A stretch of DNA of 64,000 bases, taken from CAYPAV01 sp964408805. Its GTDB lineage: Bacteria > Pseudomonadota > Alphaproteobacteria > UBA8366. The stretch is taken from contig CAYPAV010000011.1 of assembly GCA_964408805.1 (NCBI GenBank), positions 1-64,000 of the forward strand, given 5' to 3'. A program made the translations under genes and the position numbers. Below, one piece after another: positions 29,155-37,675 of this stretch (position 1 is the stretch's first letter; every line of letters begins with the position of its first letter). The notes under the pieces are model-generated. The model was not told where the DNA came from and did no database searches. It saw only the letters and a list, made by a program, of their open reading frames with translations.

Positions 29155-30042
29155 CTATATCTCATCCATCATTGTGCCGAGCAGATCACAGTATCGGAGT
29201 GATGCGTCGTAGGTCGTCGCGTAATTGTAATGATTTTCCGAGGCGGCGTGGCTCCGATTGCCGAGGATGGCGGGGACCTGCTGGATGCGTTCGGGCGCCC
29301 GTTCGGCGACGGTAGTGGCAGCGGCGGCACGGAAGGCATGTGGCCCGACCGCTCGGCCTAGTCCCGCTTTCGTTCGCTTGCGAATGACTGCATAGATTGC
29401 CCCCGGCGCCATCGGCGCACCGTACTGTCCGGCCCAAAGGGCGGTGTGCTGCGCAGACCCCGGGATAGCAGGGCGGATCTTCGCGAGATAGCAGTCGAAA
29501 GCCGACTCGAGATAGGATGGGATGCGGAATTCGACCGGGTTTCCATTTTTCGTCTCGCTCGAGCCCAGGACGACCGCATAACCGTTTCGAAGCCGTAAGA
29601 ATTGCCGTCCGATCTCAAGCATGGCGAGGTTCCGCCGCCGCAAGGGCCTGACGGCGAGAAAAGCGATCATGAGACCGTCCCGGTAGGCGAGCCGCCCGTG
29701 TGGCCGCACCGTCCTGGCACCCACCATCAAGTCGGCCCCTATTCGGAAGAGGGCGACCGAGGAATAGCCCGTCTCGCGCGGCCGTCGCACCGCGTCCAGT
29801 TCGAGGAACTGGACCAACTCCCGAAACCAGGCCCAATCACGCCCGGTCTCAATCCCCCGGCAGGCGTGGTAAAGGCAGCGAACATACATGTACCGGCTTG
29901 TCGGCCCAACGCAGCAGCCGAGATAATCCGCGAAAGCGACGACCCGGCCGACCGTCACCCGTGCTCCGGGCGGTAGAGCCATCACGTTCGGTTCTTCCCG
30001 CTTGAGAAATGACAGCCAATAGCCGTAGCCGCCAACATGGCC
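29155..30042 (-). pseudogene. tyrosine recombinase/phage integrase, 5'-truncated
   Basis: C-terminal catalytic domain of a tyrosine recombinase. Visible catalytic elements are an Arg in RPLRRRNLAML, a beta-hairpin Lys in SSETKNGNPV, the HxxR box in GPHAFRAAAATT, and the nucleophile region ENHYNYA. The usual LGH is LGN here. Homology to the SAM-like N domain begins at GYGYWLSFLKREEP, upstream of the first ATG (29985), but a TGA at 30045-30043 cuts the frame, and the gene start is missing where it joins hipA. Possibly inactive. Confidence 0.75.
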
Positions 30043-30601
30043 TCAACCGGATGCACGACCCGTCGTTCAACCACAGTCGGCCCCGCTTGGGGCGCGCGCC
30101 GCCGGGAGATCCTCCGGCCTTGCCCAGGGTGGCGAGGACGTCACTTGTGTTGCCCGCGAGCACCAATCGGGCATCGGCCGCAAGTCGGCCGAGGTCGACG
30201 CCGGTATCGGCCGTCTCCCAAGCGTCGGTCGCCGGCGCATAGCACAAGGCGCCCATGCCGCGATCGCCCACGCAGGCGAGGCGGTCGAGGGGGGTCAGGG
30301 TGGCGGGCTCGATGCCGAGTTGACGAGCCCGCCGATCCACCAGCAGGCGGCCCCATCCGTCGGGCAAACTGTCGGCGAATATTCCGTGCAGGCCTTCAAA
30401 GACGTCCGTTTGATAGGGACGTTGCAATCCGGGGCTGGTTTTATGCCGAACCGGGGAGAGCTCGAGGCCGGGTTTTAGAAACGTCTCATCATATTCCAAA
30501 TAGGCGGTTTGGTCGCGGTAGGCGAGCCGGCCCACCGGCTGAATATCGCGCGTGTCCCAGTGCAAGGAGACATCGAGCGGCGTTCCCGGCGCGATTATCA
30601 T
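29849..30601 (-). pseudogene. hipA: hipA kinase-toxin gene, kinase domain missing
   Basis: Residues 1-172 match the HipA N-terminal domain (VGRLAYRDQTAYLEYDE, LHGIFADSLPDGWGRLL, PLDRLACVGDRGMGAL, GGSPGGARPK). Just after GGARPK, where the kinase domain should follow, similarity ends and the frame runs on as Arg-rich, unrelated sequence over the integrase remnant until 29849. The ATP-binding and catalytic parts are therefore absent and the toxin should be inactive. It overlaps hipB by four bases (ATGA), the normal operon arrangement. Confidence 0.8.
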
Positions 30602-30900
30602 TTAATGCGCCCTCGCTTCGGTTTTTTACCGCTTTCCAAAACATCTTCCAGAGTGTCGAATTTCTCCTCTAGCAGCAGCTTTTCCAGCGCCGCCTCATCT
30701 TTTAAGGCGACCGTCAGGCGAATAAATGAACCCAGGGCAATTCGGCCGGTGCGCTCAAATTTCTTCAATGTACCTAGAGCGACCCCGCTACGTCGTGCCA
30801 GCCCTTCTAGCGTCAGATTTTGTGCCAGGCGACGGCTTTTCAGCCGCGCGGCCAACTCGGCTGCGATCTCATCGGATGAGAGCATAGAAAAGAGTATCAT
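30598..30900 (-). CDS. hipB: HipB-like helix-turn-helix antitoxin/repressor
   Basis: XRE-type DNA-binding protein, 100 aa from ATG 30900; an in-frame ATG at 30885 gives 95 aa and neither has a good ribosome binding site. The helix-turn-helix spans about residues 28-65 (NLTLEGLARRSGVALGTLKK). The family represses its own operon and neutralises HipA. Here its partner is truncated, so it is an orphaned antitoxin that may now act only as a regulator. Confidence 0.82.
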   Translation of the reverse strand: MILFSMLSSDEIAAELAARLKSRRLAQNLTLEGLARRSGVALGTLKKFERTGRIALGSFIRLTVALKDEAALEKLLLEEKFDTLEDVLESGKKPKRGRIK

Positions 30901-30902
30901 TA

Positions 30903-30937
30903 TATCCGTAACACTTAATAATTGATGTTAATGGATA
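30903..30937. promoter_or_regulatory. palindromic operator upstream of hipB
   Basis: TATCCGTAACA (30903-30913) and TGTTAATGGATA (30926-30937) form an imperfect inverted repeat directly upstream of hipB. The outer TATCC/GGATA half-sites are the same as those bound by E. coli HipB, although the spacing between them is larger. Very likely an autoregulatory HipB operator; this is inference from position and sequence. Confidence 0.5.
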
Positions 30938-31011
30938 CTATTATACCTCTTAATATCTTCCAAGGAAACAAGAATACAGGACGCTATTTCCAATAACCGG
31001 CACAACCCCGC

Positions 31012-32184
31012 TCAATACGATCGCGGCATGCCGAGGTCGTGCTGGGAGATGAAGTTCAGCAGCATTTCCTCCGAGATCGGCGCGAAGCGGAACAGACGGG
31101 CATCGCGCCATAGGCGTTCGAGATGGGATTCCGTGGCGTAGCCCATGCCGCCCATGATCTGCATCGCCTGTTCGATCAGCCGCGAGGCGGCCTGGCTGGC
31201 GATCAGCTTGCCCATATTGGCCTCGCTCCCATAGGGCTCGCCGGTGTCGAAATTGCTCGCCGCCTTGTAGTTCATCAGGCGCGCGCATTCGAGCTCGGAC
31301 CAGCTCTGCGCCAGCGGGAAGCTCAGACCCTGGTAGCTGCCGATCGGCTGGTCGTTGAAGACCTTGCGCTCGCAGGCATAGTCGACCGCGAGCCGCTTGG
31401 CGAGGCGCCCCGCGCCGACCAGCCCCGCCGTGGTGACGATGCGCTCCGTGTTCAGGACATCGAGGAGACAGCGCCAGCCGCCATGCAGCGGGCCGATCAG
31501 TTCGTCGGCGCGGATCTCGACATCGTCGAAATAAATCAGGCTGGCGGGCAAGGTCCTTGTGCCGACCTTCGGGATGCTCGAATGGGTGAGGCCGTCGCGT
31601 TCGACATCGATCAGGAAGAGCGACATGCCGTCGGTGCGCTTTTCCGAGTCCTCCGGCTTCTTGGTGCGCGCGACCACCAGGATCTTTTCGGCCTGGGGCA
31701 CGGCGGTGATCCAGATCTTGCGGCCGTTCAGCGTCCAGCCGGAATTCGTCTCGGCCGCGAAGCTGGTGACCATCAGGCTGTTCGAGCCGGCGTCGGGCTC
31801 GGTCAGCCCCATGCAGCAATTCATGTCGCCCGAGATCAGCCGGGGCAGCAGCTCGGCCCGCATCTCCTCGCTGCCGTATTTCGAAATGGCGACGCCCCCG
31901 AAGATAGGGTTGGTCATGAAGATCTGCGCCAGCGTGGCGCCGCCGCCCGCCGCGCACAACGTCTCGATCGCCAGCGCCAGGTCGAGCATGCCGAGGCCAG
32001 AGCCGCCATGCGCCTCCGGCAGGGCCACCCCGCAGAGCCCGGCCTCGCAGATCGCCTTCCAGATCGCCTCCGGAAAGGCGCCTTCCTCGTCAAGGCCCCG
32101 CCAATAATCGAGCCCGTATTTCTCGCCGATCCGGCGGGCGGTCTCCATCATCAGGGTTTGCTCTTCGGTAATGGTGAAATCCAT
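31012..32184 (-). CDS. acyl-CoA dehydrogenase
   Basis: FAD enzyme that introduces the alpha-beta double bond in an acyl-CoA, 390 aa. Shows MDFTITEEQTLMMETARRIG at the N terminus, the FAD-contacting CMGLTEPDAGSNSLMV and WITAVPQAEK blocks, and the C-terminal MQIMGGMGYATESHLERLWRDAR. Last gene of a six-gene operon with E1 alpha/beta, E2-like and enoyl-CoA hydratase genes, suggesting oxidative decarboxylation of a 2-oxoacid followed by beta-oxidation steps. Confidence 0.92.
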   Translation of the reverse strand: MDFTITEEQTLMMETARRIGEKYGLDYWRGLDEEGAFPEAIWKAICEAGLCGVALPEAHGGSGLGMLDLALAIETLCAAGGGATLAQIFMTNPIFGGVAISKYGSEEMRAELLPRLISGDMNCCMGLTEPDAGSNSLMVTSFAAETNSGWTLNGRKIWITAVPQAEKILVVARTKKPEDSEKRTDGMSLFLIDVERDGLTHSSIPKVGTRTLPASLIYFDDVEIRADELIGPLHGGWRCLLDVLNTERIVTTAGLVGAGRLAKRLAVDYACERKVFNDQPIGSYQGLSFPLAQSWSELECARLMNYKAASNFDTGEPYGSEANMGKLIASQAASRLIEQAMQIMGGMGYATESHLERLWRDARLFRFAPISEEMLLNFISQHDLGMPRSY

Positions 32185-32198
32185 GACGGTCTCCTCGA

Positions 32199-33215
32199 TT
32201 ACGGGGCGGGTCCCCCGAGCAACAACAGGGTCGGCATTTCGATGATGGTGGCGATGCGGGACAAAAGAACCTCGGCGCGCGCGGCCGGAAATTCGGATTC
32301 TCGCGCCGATAGTGTCAGCGTGACCTCGGACCCCGCGGGATGGCCGACACCAAGCGTGAAGGTCGTGTTCGTCACGGGCGCCGCGACGTAGGTCGAGGCC
32401 TTGCGGACGGCGCGGAGGGCGCCCGCATTCTCGCCGGGCTCCGGCAGCCGGGCGGCGGCCCCCGTACCGTCCGCGATTTCCTTCAGGCGGGGCGCGCCGG
32501 CGGCGGGGAAAAGCCGCGGCGTCTCCCCTTCGATCAAGACGACGGGGCCGTCGTGGGCACTCGCCACGGCGGCGGTTACAACGGTGACAATGCCGAGGGT
32601 CCAACCTGAATCCGGTCCCAGTTTTTGCAACAGCGCCCGTGCGGGATCGATATCCGCGACCACCGAAATCCAGTATGGGGCCTCCAGCGGCACGGGTTCC
32701 GGTGCCGTCGGCGTCTCCGGTGCGTCCGCCGGGATTTCCCTTTGGGCGCTACGGGTCGCGGCCACATCGATATCGGCCGCCTTGATCCGCCCATTGGGCC
32801 CGCTGCCGACAACCGTACCGAGGTCGATGTCCAATTCACGAGCGCGGCGCCGGGCATAGGGTGTGGCGACGATGCGCCCGCCGGTCGCTGGCGGCGCGAT
32901 GTCCGGGGCCTGAGGTGCGTCCGGCGCCGTCGGTGCCGCCGCCACCGGCTCGGGGCCGATATCCGCCACCCGGCCATCGCCACCCGTCCAGCGCGCGATC
33001 GGCACGCCGACGGGGACGGTCTCGCCCGCCTGGACCAAGATTTCCACGATCTCGCCCGCGGCCACGGCTTCGATTTCGGTGGTAATCTTGTCGGTCTCCA
33101 CGGTAAAGAGGGTATCGCCCTTCGCCACGCTGTCGCCCGGGCCCACGCTCCACGCGGCGACCATCCCCTCGGTCATGTTGAGACCGAGTTTCGGCATCAA
33201 GAGGTCGGCGGCCAT
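32199..33215 (-). CDS. dihydrolipoamide acyltransferase (E2)-like protein lacking the catalytic motif
   Basis: 338 aa. Residues 1-78 are a lipoyl domain with the lipoylated Lys in ETDKITTEIEA, residues 112-148 a peripheral-subunit-binding domain (VATPYARRRARELDIDL), then a shortened C-terminal domain of about 160 residues. In active E2 the end reads roughly LTLSADHRVxDG; here it reads LTLSARESEFPAARAEVLL, so the catalytic His and Asp are gone. It probably carries the lipoyl arm but may not transfer acyl groups to CoA. Genes for E1 alpha/beta lie just upstream; no E3 gene is in the operon. Confidence 0.8.
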   Translation of the reverse strand: MAADLLMPKLGLNMTEGMVAAWSVGPGDSVAKGDTLFTVETDKITTEIEAVAAGEIVEILVQAGETVPVGVPIARWTGGDGRVADIGPEPVAAAPTAPDAPQAPDIAPPATGGRIVATPYARRRARELDIDLGTVVGSGPNGRIKAADIDVAATRSAQREIPADAPETPTAPEPVPLEAPYWISVVADIDPARALLQKLGPDSGWTLGIVTVVTAAVASAHDGPVVLIEGETPRLFPAAGAPRLKEIADGTGAAARLPEPGENAGALRAVRKASTYVAAPVTNTTFTLGVGHPAGSEVTLTLSARESEFPAARAEVLLSRIATIIEMPTLLLLGGPAP

Positions 33216-33241
33216 GCCCGGCCTTTCCCCGCGATCCCGCC

Positions 33242-34033
33242 TCAGTTCCCGCTGAATTTCGCCGGGCGCTTCTCGAGGAAGGCGGCGGTGCCTTCGTGGG
33301 CGTCCTTGCTGTCGAGCACGAGGCCGATCATCGCCTGCTCGTGGGCGATCGCCGCCGGCATCGGCATGTCGCCGCCGTCGCTCACGGTTCGTTTCAGGAG
33401 CTTCAGGATCAGCGGCGATTTGGCGGCGATGTTCTTTGCGGTCTCCATCGTCTCCGCCATCAGGTTCTCCAACGGCACGACCCGGTTGATCAGCCCGACC
33501 TCGCGGGCTTCCTCGGCGGAAATATTGTCACCGGTGAACATCAGCTCCTTGGCCCGGCAAAGCGGAACCTGGCGCTGCAGCCGCTGGGTGCCGCCGGCAC
33601 CCGGGAACAATCCAAGCGTTATCTCCGGCAATCCGAAGCGCGCCTTGTCGGCCGCGATGCGAAGGTCGAGACAGAGGGTGAGTTCGGTGCCGCCGCCAAG
33701 CGCCCAGCCGTTGATGGCGCCGATGGTCGGCTTGTCCGAGGTCTCGATCTTGCGGAACACGCGGTGAATGATCTCGGCGAATTCGAGATAATGAGCGAGA
33801 CCTTGTCGGGAATTGAGGTCGGCGATATCGCCGCCGGCCACGAAGGCCCGATCGCCTGCGCCGGTGACGATGATTACCCTGACCTCATCGTCCGCTTCCA
33901 ACGCCGCCCAACGTTCTTCCAGTTCGAGAACGGTCGGAATATCGAGGGCGTTCAGTGTTTTCGGCCGGTTGATGGTGAGGACGGCAATTCCGTCCTCTGG
34001 CTTCTCGACTAGAATGGCTTGATCGTCGGTCAT
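33242..34033 (-). CDS. enoyl-CoA hydratase/isomerase
   Basis: Crotonase, 263 aa, start ATG 34033 with GAGGAAA upstream. Both catalytic glutamates of hydratases are recognisable: GGGTELTLCLDLRIA and LPEITLGLFPGAGGTQRL, and the CoA oxyanion region is AFVAGGDIADL. Situated between E1 beta and the E2-like gene, 26 and 10 bp away, so the hydration step is part of the same pathway as the 2-oxoacid dehydrogenase and acyl-CoA dehydrogenase. Confidence 0.92.
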   Translation of the reverse strand: MTDDQAILVEKPEDGIAVLTINRPKTLNALDIPTVLELEERWAALEADDEVRVIIVTGAGDRAFVAGGDIADLNSRQGLAHYLEFAEIIHRVFRKIETSDKPTIGAINGWALGGGTELTLCLDLRIAADKARFGLPEITLGLFPGAGGTQRLQRQVPLCRAKELMFTGDNISAEEAREVGLINRVVPLENLMAETMETAKNIAAKSPLILKLLKRTVSDGGDMPMPAAIAHEQAMIGLVLDSKDAHEGTAAFLEKRPAKFSGN

Positions 34034-34043
34034 GGGCGTTTCC

Positions 34044-35018
34044 TCATTCAAGAACGCGTTGCGCGGCGGCAACGACGCCGTCGGCATTGGGGATGTATTC
34101 CGCCTCCAGGCCGCGCCCGAAGGGCGAGGGCATGAAGGGAGCGCCGACCCGGACGATCGGCGCGTCGAGCTCGTCGAAGCCGATATCGGCGATGCGGGCG
34201 GCGACCTCGGCACCCACGCCGAAGGCCTCGACCGCCTCGTGCAGGACGACCAGCCGATGGGTCTTGGCAAGCGATGTCAGTACCGTCGTCTCGTCCCATG
34301 GCTGGAGGCTGCGGAGATCCACGATTTCCGCCGAAATTCCGTCGCCCGCCAGCCTTTCGGCGGCCTCGAGCGCCGTATTTCGCGCCGCGCCATAGGTTAC
34401 GATGGTGAGATCGTCGCCGTCGCGCGCGATCGCCGCCGAGCCGATCGCCACCTCGGGTGGGGCATCCGGAAAAGATTCCTTCACCGCGTAGAGCGCCTTG
34501 TTCTCGACGAAGATCACCGGGTTCGGATCGTCGATCGCGGCGCGCAGCAACCCATAGGCATCGGCGGCGGTCGACGGACAGACGACCTTCAGGCCGGGCA
34601 CATGGGCAAACCAGGACTCCAGGCATTGCGAATGCTGCGGGCCCGCGTTGAGGCCGCCGCCATGGGGCGTGCGGATGACCATCGGCACCGGCCTCTGGGC
34701 CCCGAACATGAAATGCGCCTTCGCCGCCTGGTTGACGATGGCGTCCATCGCAACGGTCATGAAATCCATGAACATGATCTCGACGACCGGTTTCAAGCCG
34801 CTGAGCGCGGCGCCGACGCTGGCACCGACGATGGCGGCTTCCGAGATCGGCGTATCGCGCACCCGGTTCTCGCCGAATCGATCGAGCAGTCCCCGGGTCA
34901 CGCCGAAGGGGCCGCCCGGTGCGGCGATATCCTCGCCGAGCAGGATAACGTTCTCCTCGGCCGCCATGGCATCGCCGAGGGCCTGGTTGATCGCCTGCAT
35001 GAAGCGCAATTCACCCAT
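34044..35018 (-). CDS. 2-oxoacid dehydrogenase E1 component, beta subunit
   Basis: Thiamine-diphosphate-dependent E1 beta subunit, 324 aa, of the pyruvate/acetoin/branched-chain type. Shows NVILLGEDIAAPGGPFGVTR with the TPP-activating Glu, DTPISEAAIVGASVGAALSG and EIMFMDFMTVAMDAIVNQAA. The start at 35018 is one base before the E1 alpha stop at 35020. The operon's other members (hydratase, acyl-CoA dehydrogenase) argue for a branched or aromatic 2-oxoacid rather than pyruvate. Confidence 0.92.
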   Translation of the reverse strand: MGELRFMQAINQALGDAMAAEENVILLGEDIAAPGGPFGVTRGLLDRFGENRVRDTPISEAAIVGASVGAALSGLKPVVEIMFMDFMTVAMDAIVNQAAKAHFMFGAQRPVPMVIRTPHGGGLNAGPQHSQCLESWFAHVPGLKVVCPSTAADAYGLLRAAIDDPNPVIFVENKALYAVKESFPDAPPEVAIGSAAIARDGDDLTIVTYGAARNTALEAAERLAGDGISAEIVDLRSLQPWDETTVLTSLAKTHRLVVLHEAVEAFGVGAEVAARIADIGFDELDAPIVRVGAPFMPSPFGRGLEAEYIPNADGVVAAAQRVLE

Positions 35019-35019
35019 C

Positions 35020-36009
35020 TCACCCGGCCTTCGCGTAGACCGCACCAGCGGCCGATGCGAGATCGGCGTCGGCGGCCGTCCGGGCGCGCTCGATCGCGGC
35101 TTCCACCTCGGCTGCGATCCGCTCGCCCGCTTCCGTCATGGTCGCGGCCGCAACCCCGGCACGGCGGAGTTTCCGTTCCGCGCGTTGAATGGGGTCCTTC
35201 TTCTCCAAAGCGGCGATCTCGTCGGGGTCGCGGTATTTCTGGGGATCGCCCGCGAAATGTCCGAGCATGCGCGTGGTCCGGCATTCGAGAAGGCGGGGGC
35301 CGTCGCCCGCCCGGATCGCCTCGGTGAAGGTGGCGGCGGCATCGGCGACCGCCTCGACATCGTTGCCGTCGACGGATTTCGCAGTGATGCCGAAGGCCGC
35401 GGCGAGCTTGATCGGGTCGGTGCCCAGCATGCGGTCGCTCGGCGAGAATTCGCCCCAGCCGTTGTTCTCGCAGACGAACAGCATCGGCAGCGACCAGATT
35501 CGTGCGAGGTTGAGCGATTCATGCAGCACCCCCTCGCCCATGGCTCCGTCGCCGAAGAAGGCGACCGCGACCGATCGCCGGCCCTTCACCTGATGGGCAA
35601 GGGCGCTCCCGAGCGCAATCGGCAGACCCGCGCCGACGATTCCGTTCGCCCCCAGCATGCCGATCTCCAGATCGGCGACATGCATCGAGCCGCCGCGCCC
35701 CGCGCAGAGCCCGTCCGCCTTGCCGAAGAGTTCCAGGAAGAAGCCGTCGAGATTCATTCCCTTGGCAAGCGCGTGGCCGTGGCCGCGATGGGTGGAGCCA
35801 ATGGTATCATCGACCCCGAGCGCCAATCCGACCCCCGTCGCGGTCGCTTCCTGACCGATCGAGAGATGGATGAAGCCCGGGATCTCGTCATCCGCGAACA
35901 GCTCGCCAAGGCGCGTCTCGACCTGGCGGATCAGGCACATGCGCTCATACAGCGCGGTCAGCCGCGCGATCCGGTTATCGCCCGAGGCCGCCTCATTTTG
36001 TCCGGCCAT
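35020..36009 (-). CDS. 2-oxoacid dehydrogenase E1 component, alpha subunit
   Basis: E1 alpha subunit, 329 aa. TPP-binding motif runs from GDGAMGEGVLHESLNLARIW to CENN, and GSTHRGHGHALAKGMNLDG and GRGGSMHVADLEIG are typical of acetoin/branched-chain E1 alpha. The ATG at 36009-36007 shares one base with the stop of the upstream uncharacterised gene (TGATG), so the two are translationally coupled. Confidence 0.92.
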   Translation of the reverse strand: MAGQNEAASGDNRIARLTALYERMCLIRQVETRLGELFADDEIPGFIHLSIGQEATATGVGLALGVDDTIGSTHRGHGHALAKGMNLDGFFLELFGKADGLCAGRGGSMHVADLEIGMLGANGIVGAGLPIALGSALAHQVKGRRSVAVAFFGDGAMGEGVLHESLNLARIWSLPMLFVCENNGWGEFSPSDRMLGTDPIKLAAAFGITAKSVDGNDVEAVADAAATFTEAIRAGDGPRLLECRTTRMLGHFAGDPQKYRDPDEIAALEKKDPIQRAERKLRRAGVAAATMTEAGERIAAEVEAAIERARTAADADLASAAGAVYAKAG

Positions 36010-36767
36010 CAGTAGTTGCCTTCGCCGGCCGCGGGTTTCTCGAAGCCCTGGCGCGTGTAGTAGTCCTCCGGGATATCGTCGGCCCGTTTGTAGAAGTGCC
36101 AATAGCACGGCTTCTCGGCATCCGCGTCATAGCCGGTGACCCAAAGGGGATGGCCGCCCCATTCCATCGGCATGGCTTCGTTGACCGCGCAGTGGACGCA
36201 ATAATAGGGCACACCCGTCTTGCCCCAGGCCCAGTCGTGCGCCTCTTCCGTCACGCCGAAATCGTAGGGTGCTGCCAGGCGGGAACCGGTGCCGTCGACC
36301 GGGTCGCCGCGGCGCATCCGCCCGCCGGAGCCGCAAGGGTCCATCCGGATCGAATATTTCTCGTCGTCCTCGATGATGTCGATGCCGCCATCCTGTTTCG
36401 GGCCGCCGCGATGGGCGCGCATGATCTCGGCGGTGAGCTGGACCCGTTCCTCGACCGAGAGCTGGAGGAAGCCGCGCCAAGTCCGCCGCAGCATCCAGCC
36501 GGACTGGCTGTCCCGAAGGCAGGCATGCATCTCCGCCTCGCCCTGGCGCTTGGCGATCTGGGTCAACAGGTCCCACACCCAATCGCACATCAGGTCGTGG
36601 AGGACCTTGCCCTCCGGTATGATGTAGCGGGCGAGCGCCTTGGCGTCCTCGTCGCGGCCCGCCTCGACGGCCTCGACGATCTTCTCGGTGGTGGCGTCGC
36701 CGAGCTCGTCCCAATCGTCCTGCCGCACATCGCGGCCGAGCTTCACCATTTCCGCCAGTTTCAACAT
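36009..36767 (-). CDS. uncharacterised cysteine-containing protein coupled to E1 alpha
   Basis: 252 aa; I do not recognise the family. The first 120 residues are helical and charged, with an EGKVLHDLMCDWVWDLL stretch. The second half has DPCGSGGRMRRGD and YYCVHCAVNEAMPMEWGGHP, with Cys and His spaced as for a metal or thiol site, and ends aromatic-rich. No signal peptide or membrane segment is seen. First gene of the catabolic operon and coupled to E1 alpha by a TGATG overlap, it probably acts on the pathway's substrate or assists the dehydrogenase. Confidence 0.7.
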   Translation of the reverse strand: MLKLAEMVKLGRDVRQDDWDELGDATTEKIVEAVEAGRDEDAKALARYIIPEGKVLHDLMCDWVWDLLTQIAKRQGEAEMHACLRDSQSGWMLRRTWRGFLQLSVEERVQLTAEIMRAHRGGPKQDGGIDIIEDDEKYSIRMDPCGSGGRMRRGDPVDGTGSRLAAPYDFGVTEEAHDWAWGKTGVPYYCVHCAVNEAMPMEWGGHPLWVTGYDADAEKPCYWHFYKRADDIPEDYYTRQGFEKPAAGEGNY

Positions 36768-36935
36768 CCTGTTCGCCTCCGTTATCCGACCGCCGCCGCC
36801 GTCTAGCGGGTCGGTGGCCTGAATATGTCGAGGCTATTTTAGGGCGTCATTGACCCAACGCATTCCTAAAAGTGTTTGGATGGCCGAAATTCGTTGAAAA
36901 TGAGCATTCTGAAGCGTGCGGAACGCCGTATTGTT

Positions 36936-37511
36936 CTAAACCGATTTCCGGGACGGGCGTGACTTTGGTCCTTTCGACGGATAGGCGCAGCGGAGCGTCG
37001 CCCCCTTCAGAAGGCGGCCGACATCGACGGTCCAGCGTTTGCCGGCCTCGAAATCGCGGCCGATCGCGACGACCGATTGGCAGCGATAGGCGATATCGTC
37101 GCAGAGGTTCAGCTTCTGGCCGTCGAGCGACAGCGCGACGCGCATATCGTAACTGGCGTCGGGCGAGGCGAGTTTCAGGCGTTTCGTTTCGCCGCGGACG
37201 ATGCTGAAGCCAAGGGCCTCATAGGCCACCGATTTTCGTTGCACCTGCATCGTGCCGTCCTCGATCACGCATTGCAGCAGGCTGCCATGGGGCGCGTCGC
37301 GGTAGAGCGCCTCGAGGCGTCGGCGTTCGGCCAATTCCTTTCGTGCCCGGCGCGCGTCCCGGGCATCGTCGATCTCCGCCTGCTGGCGCCGCGCGTCGGC
37401 GCGCTCGGTGGGTGAGATTTGCCGCCATTCATGCTCCGTCATGCCAAGCGGATAGCCGAGACAGCCTGCGAGCGCGAAATAGAACGGTATCAGGATCGCA
37501 AAACGTCGCAT
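36936..37511 (-). CDS. hypothetical lipoprotein
   Basis: 191 aa from ATG 37511. A 16-residue hydrophobic segment is followed by a lipobox (ALAGC, Cys at residue 17), indicating an inner- or outer-membrane lipoprotein. Residues 25-70 are a charged, probably coiled-coil stretch rich in Arg/Ala/Glu, and the remainder looks like a beta-rich domain with three Cys. No family recognised. Lies 168 bp upstream of the catabolic operon on the same strand. Confidence 0.65.
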   Translation of the reverse strand: MRRFAILIPFYFALAGCLGYPLGMTEHEWRQISPTERADARRQQAEIDDARDARRARKELAERRRLEALYRDAPHGSLLQCVIEDGTMQVQRKSVAYEALGFSIVRGETKRLKLASPDASYDMRVALSLDGQKLNLCDDIAYRCQSVVAIGRDFEAGKRWTVDVGRLLKGATLRCAYPSKGPKSRPSRKSV

Positions 37512-37604
37512 CGAAATGTCTCCGTCAATGGCCAACGGGCCCTGTTTCCCCTATATGGATGCCCGAGGCGCCTAAATCCGCTCGGGGCTTGGGCCGCCGT
37601 CAAT

Positions 37605-37626
37605 CCTTCCCCAATTCACGGGAAGG
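37605..37626 (+). other. hairpin in the leader of the LLM gene
   Basis: CCTTCCC (37605-37611) and GGGAAGG (37620-37626) form a 7-bp stem with an eight-base loop, 50 bases upstream of the following start codon. No T-tract follows. Role unknown; it may be part of a divergent promoter region between the lipoprotein and flavoenzyme genes. Confidence 0.3.
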
Positions 37627-37675
37627 GAAATTCGAGGTTCGTTCACGCCCGAAGACCGGGTGATCGGAGAGATTC

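Noticed and set aside
36936..37511. Assigning a function to the lipoprotein
   Set aside because: Only the lipobox is clear; the rest has no motif I can name.
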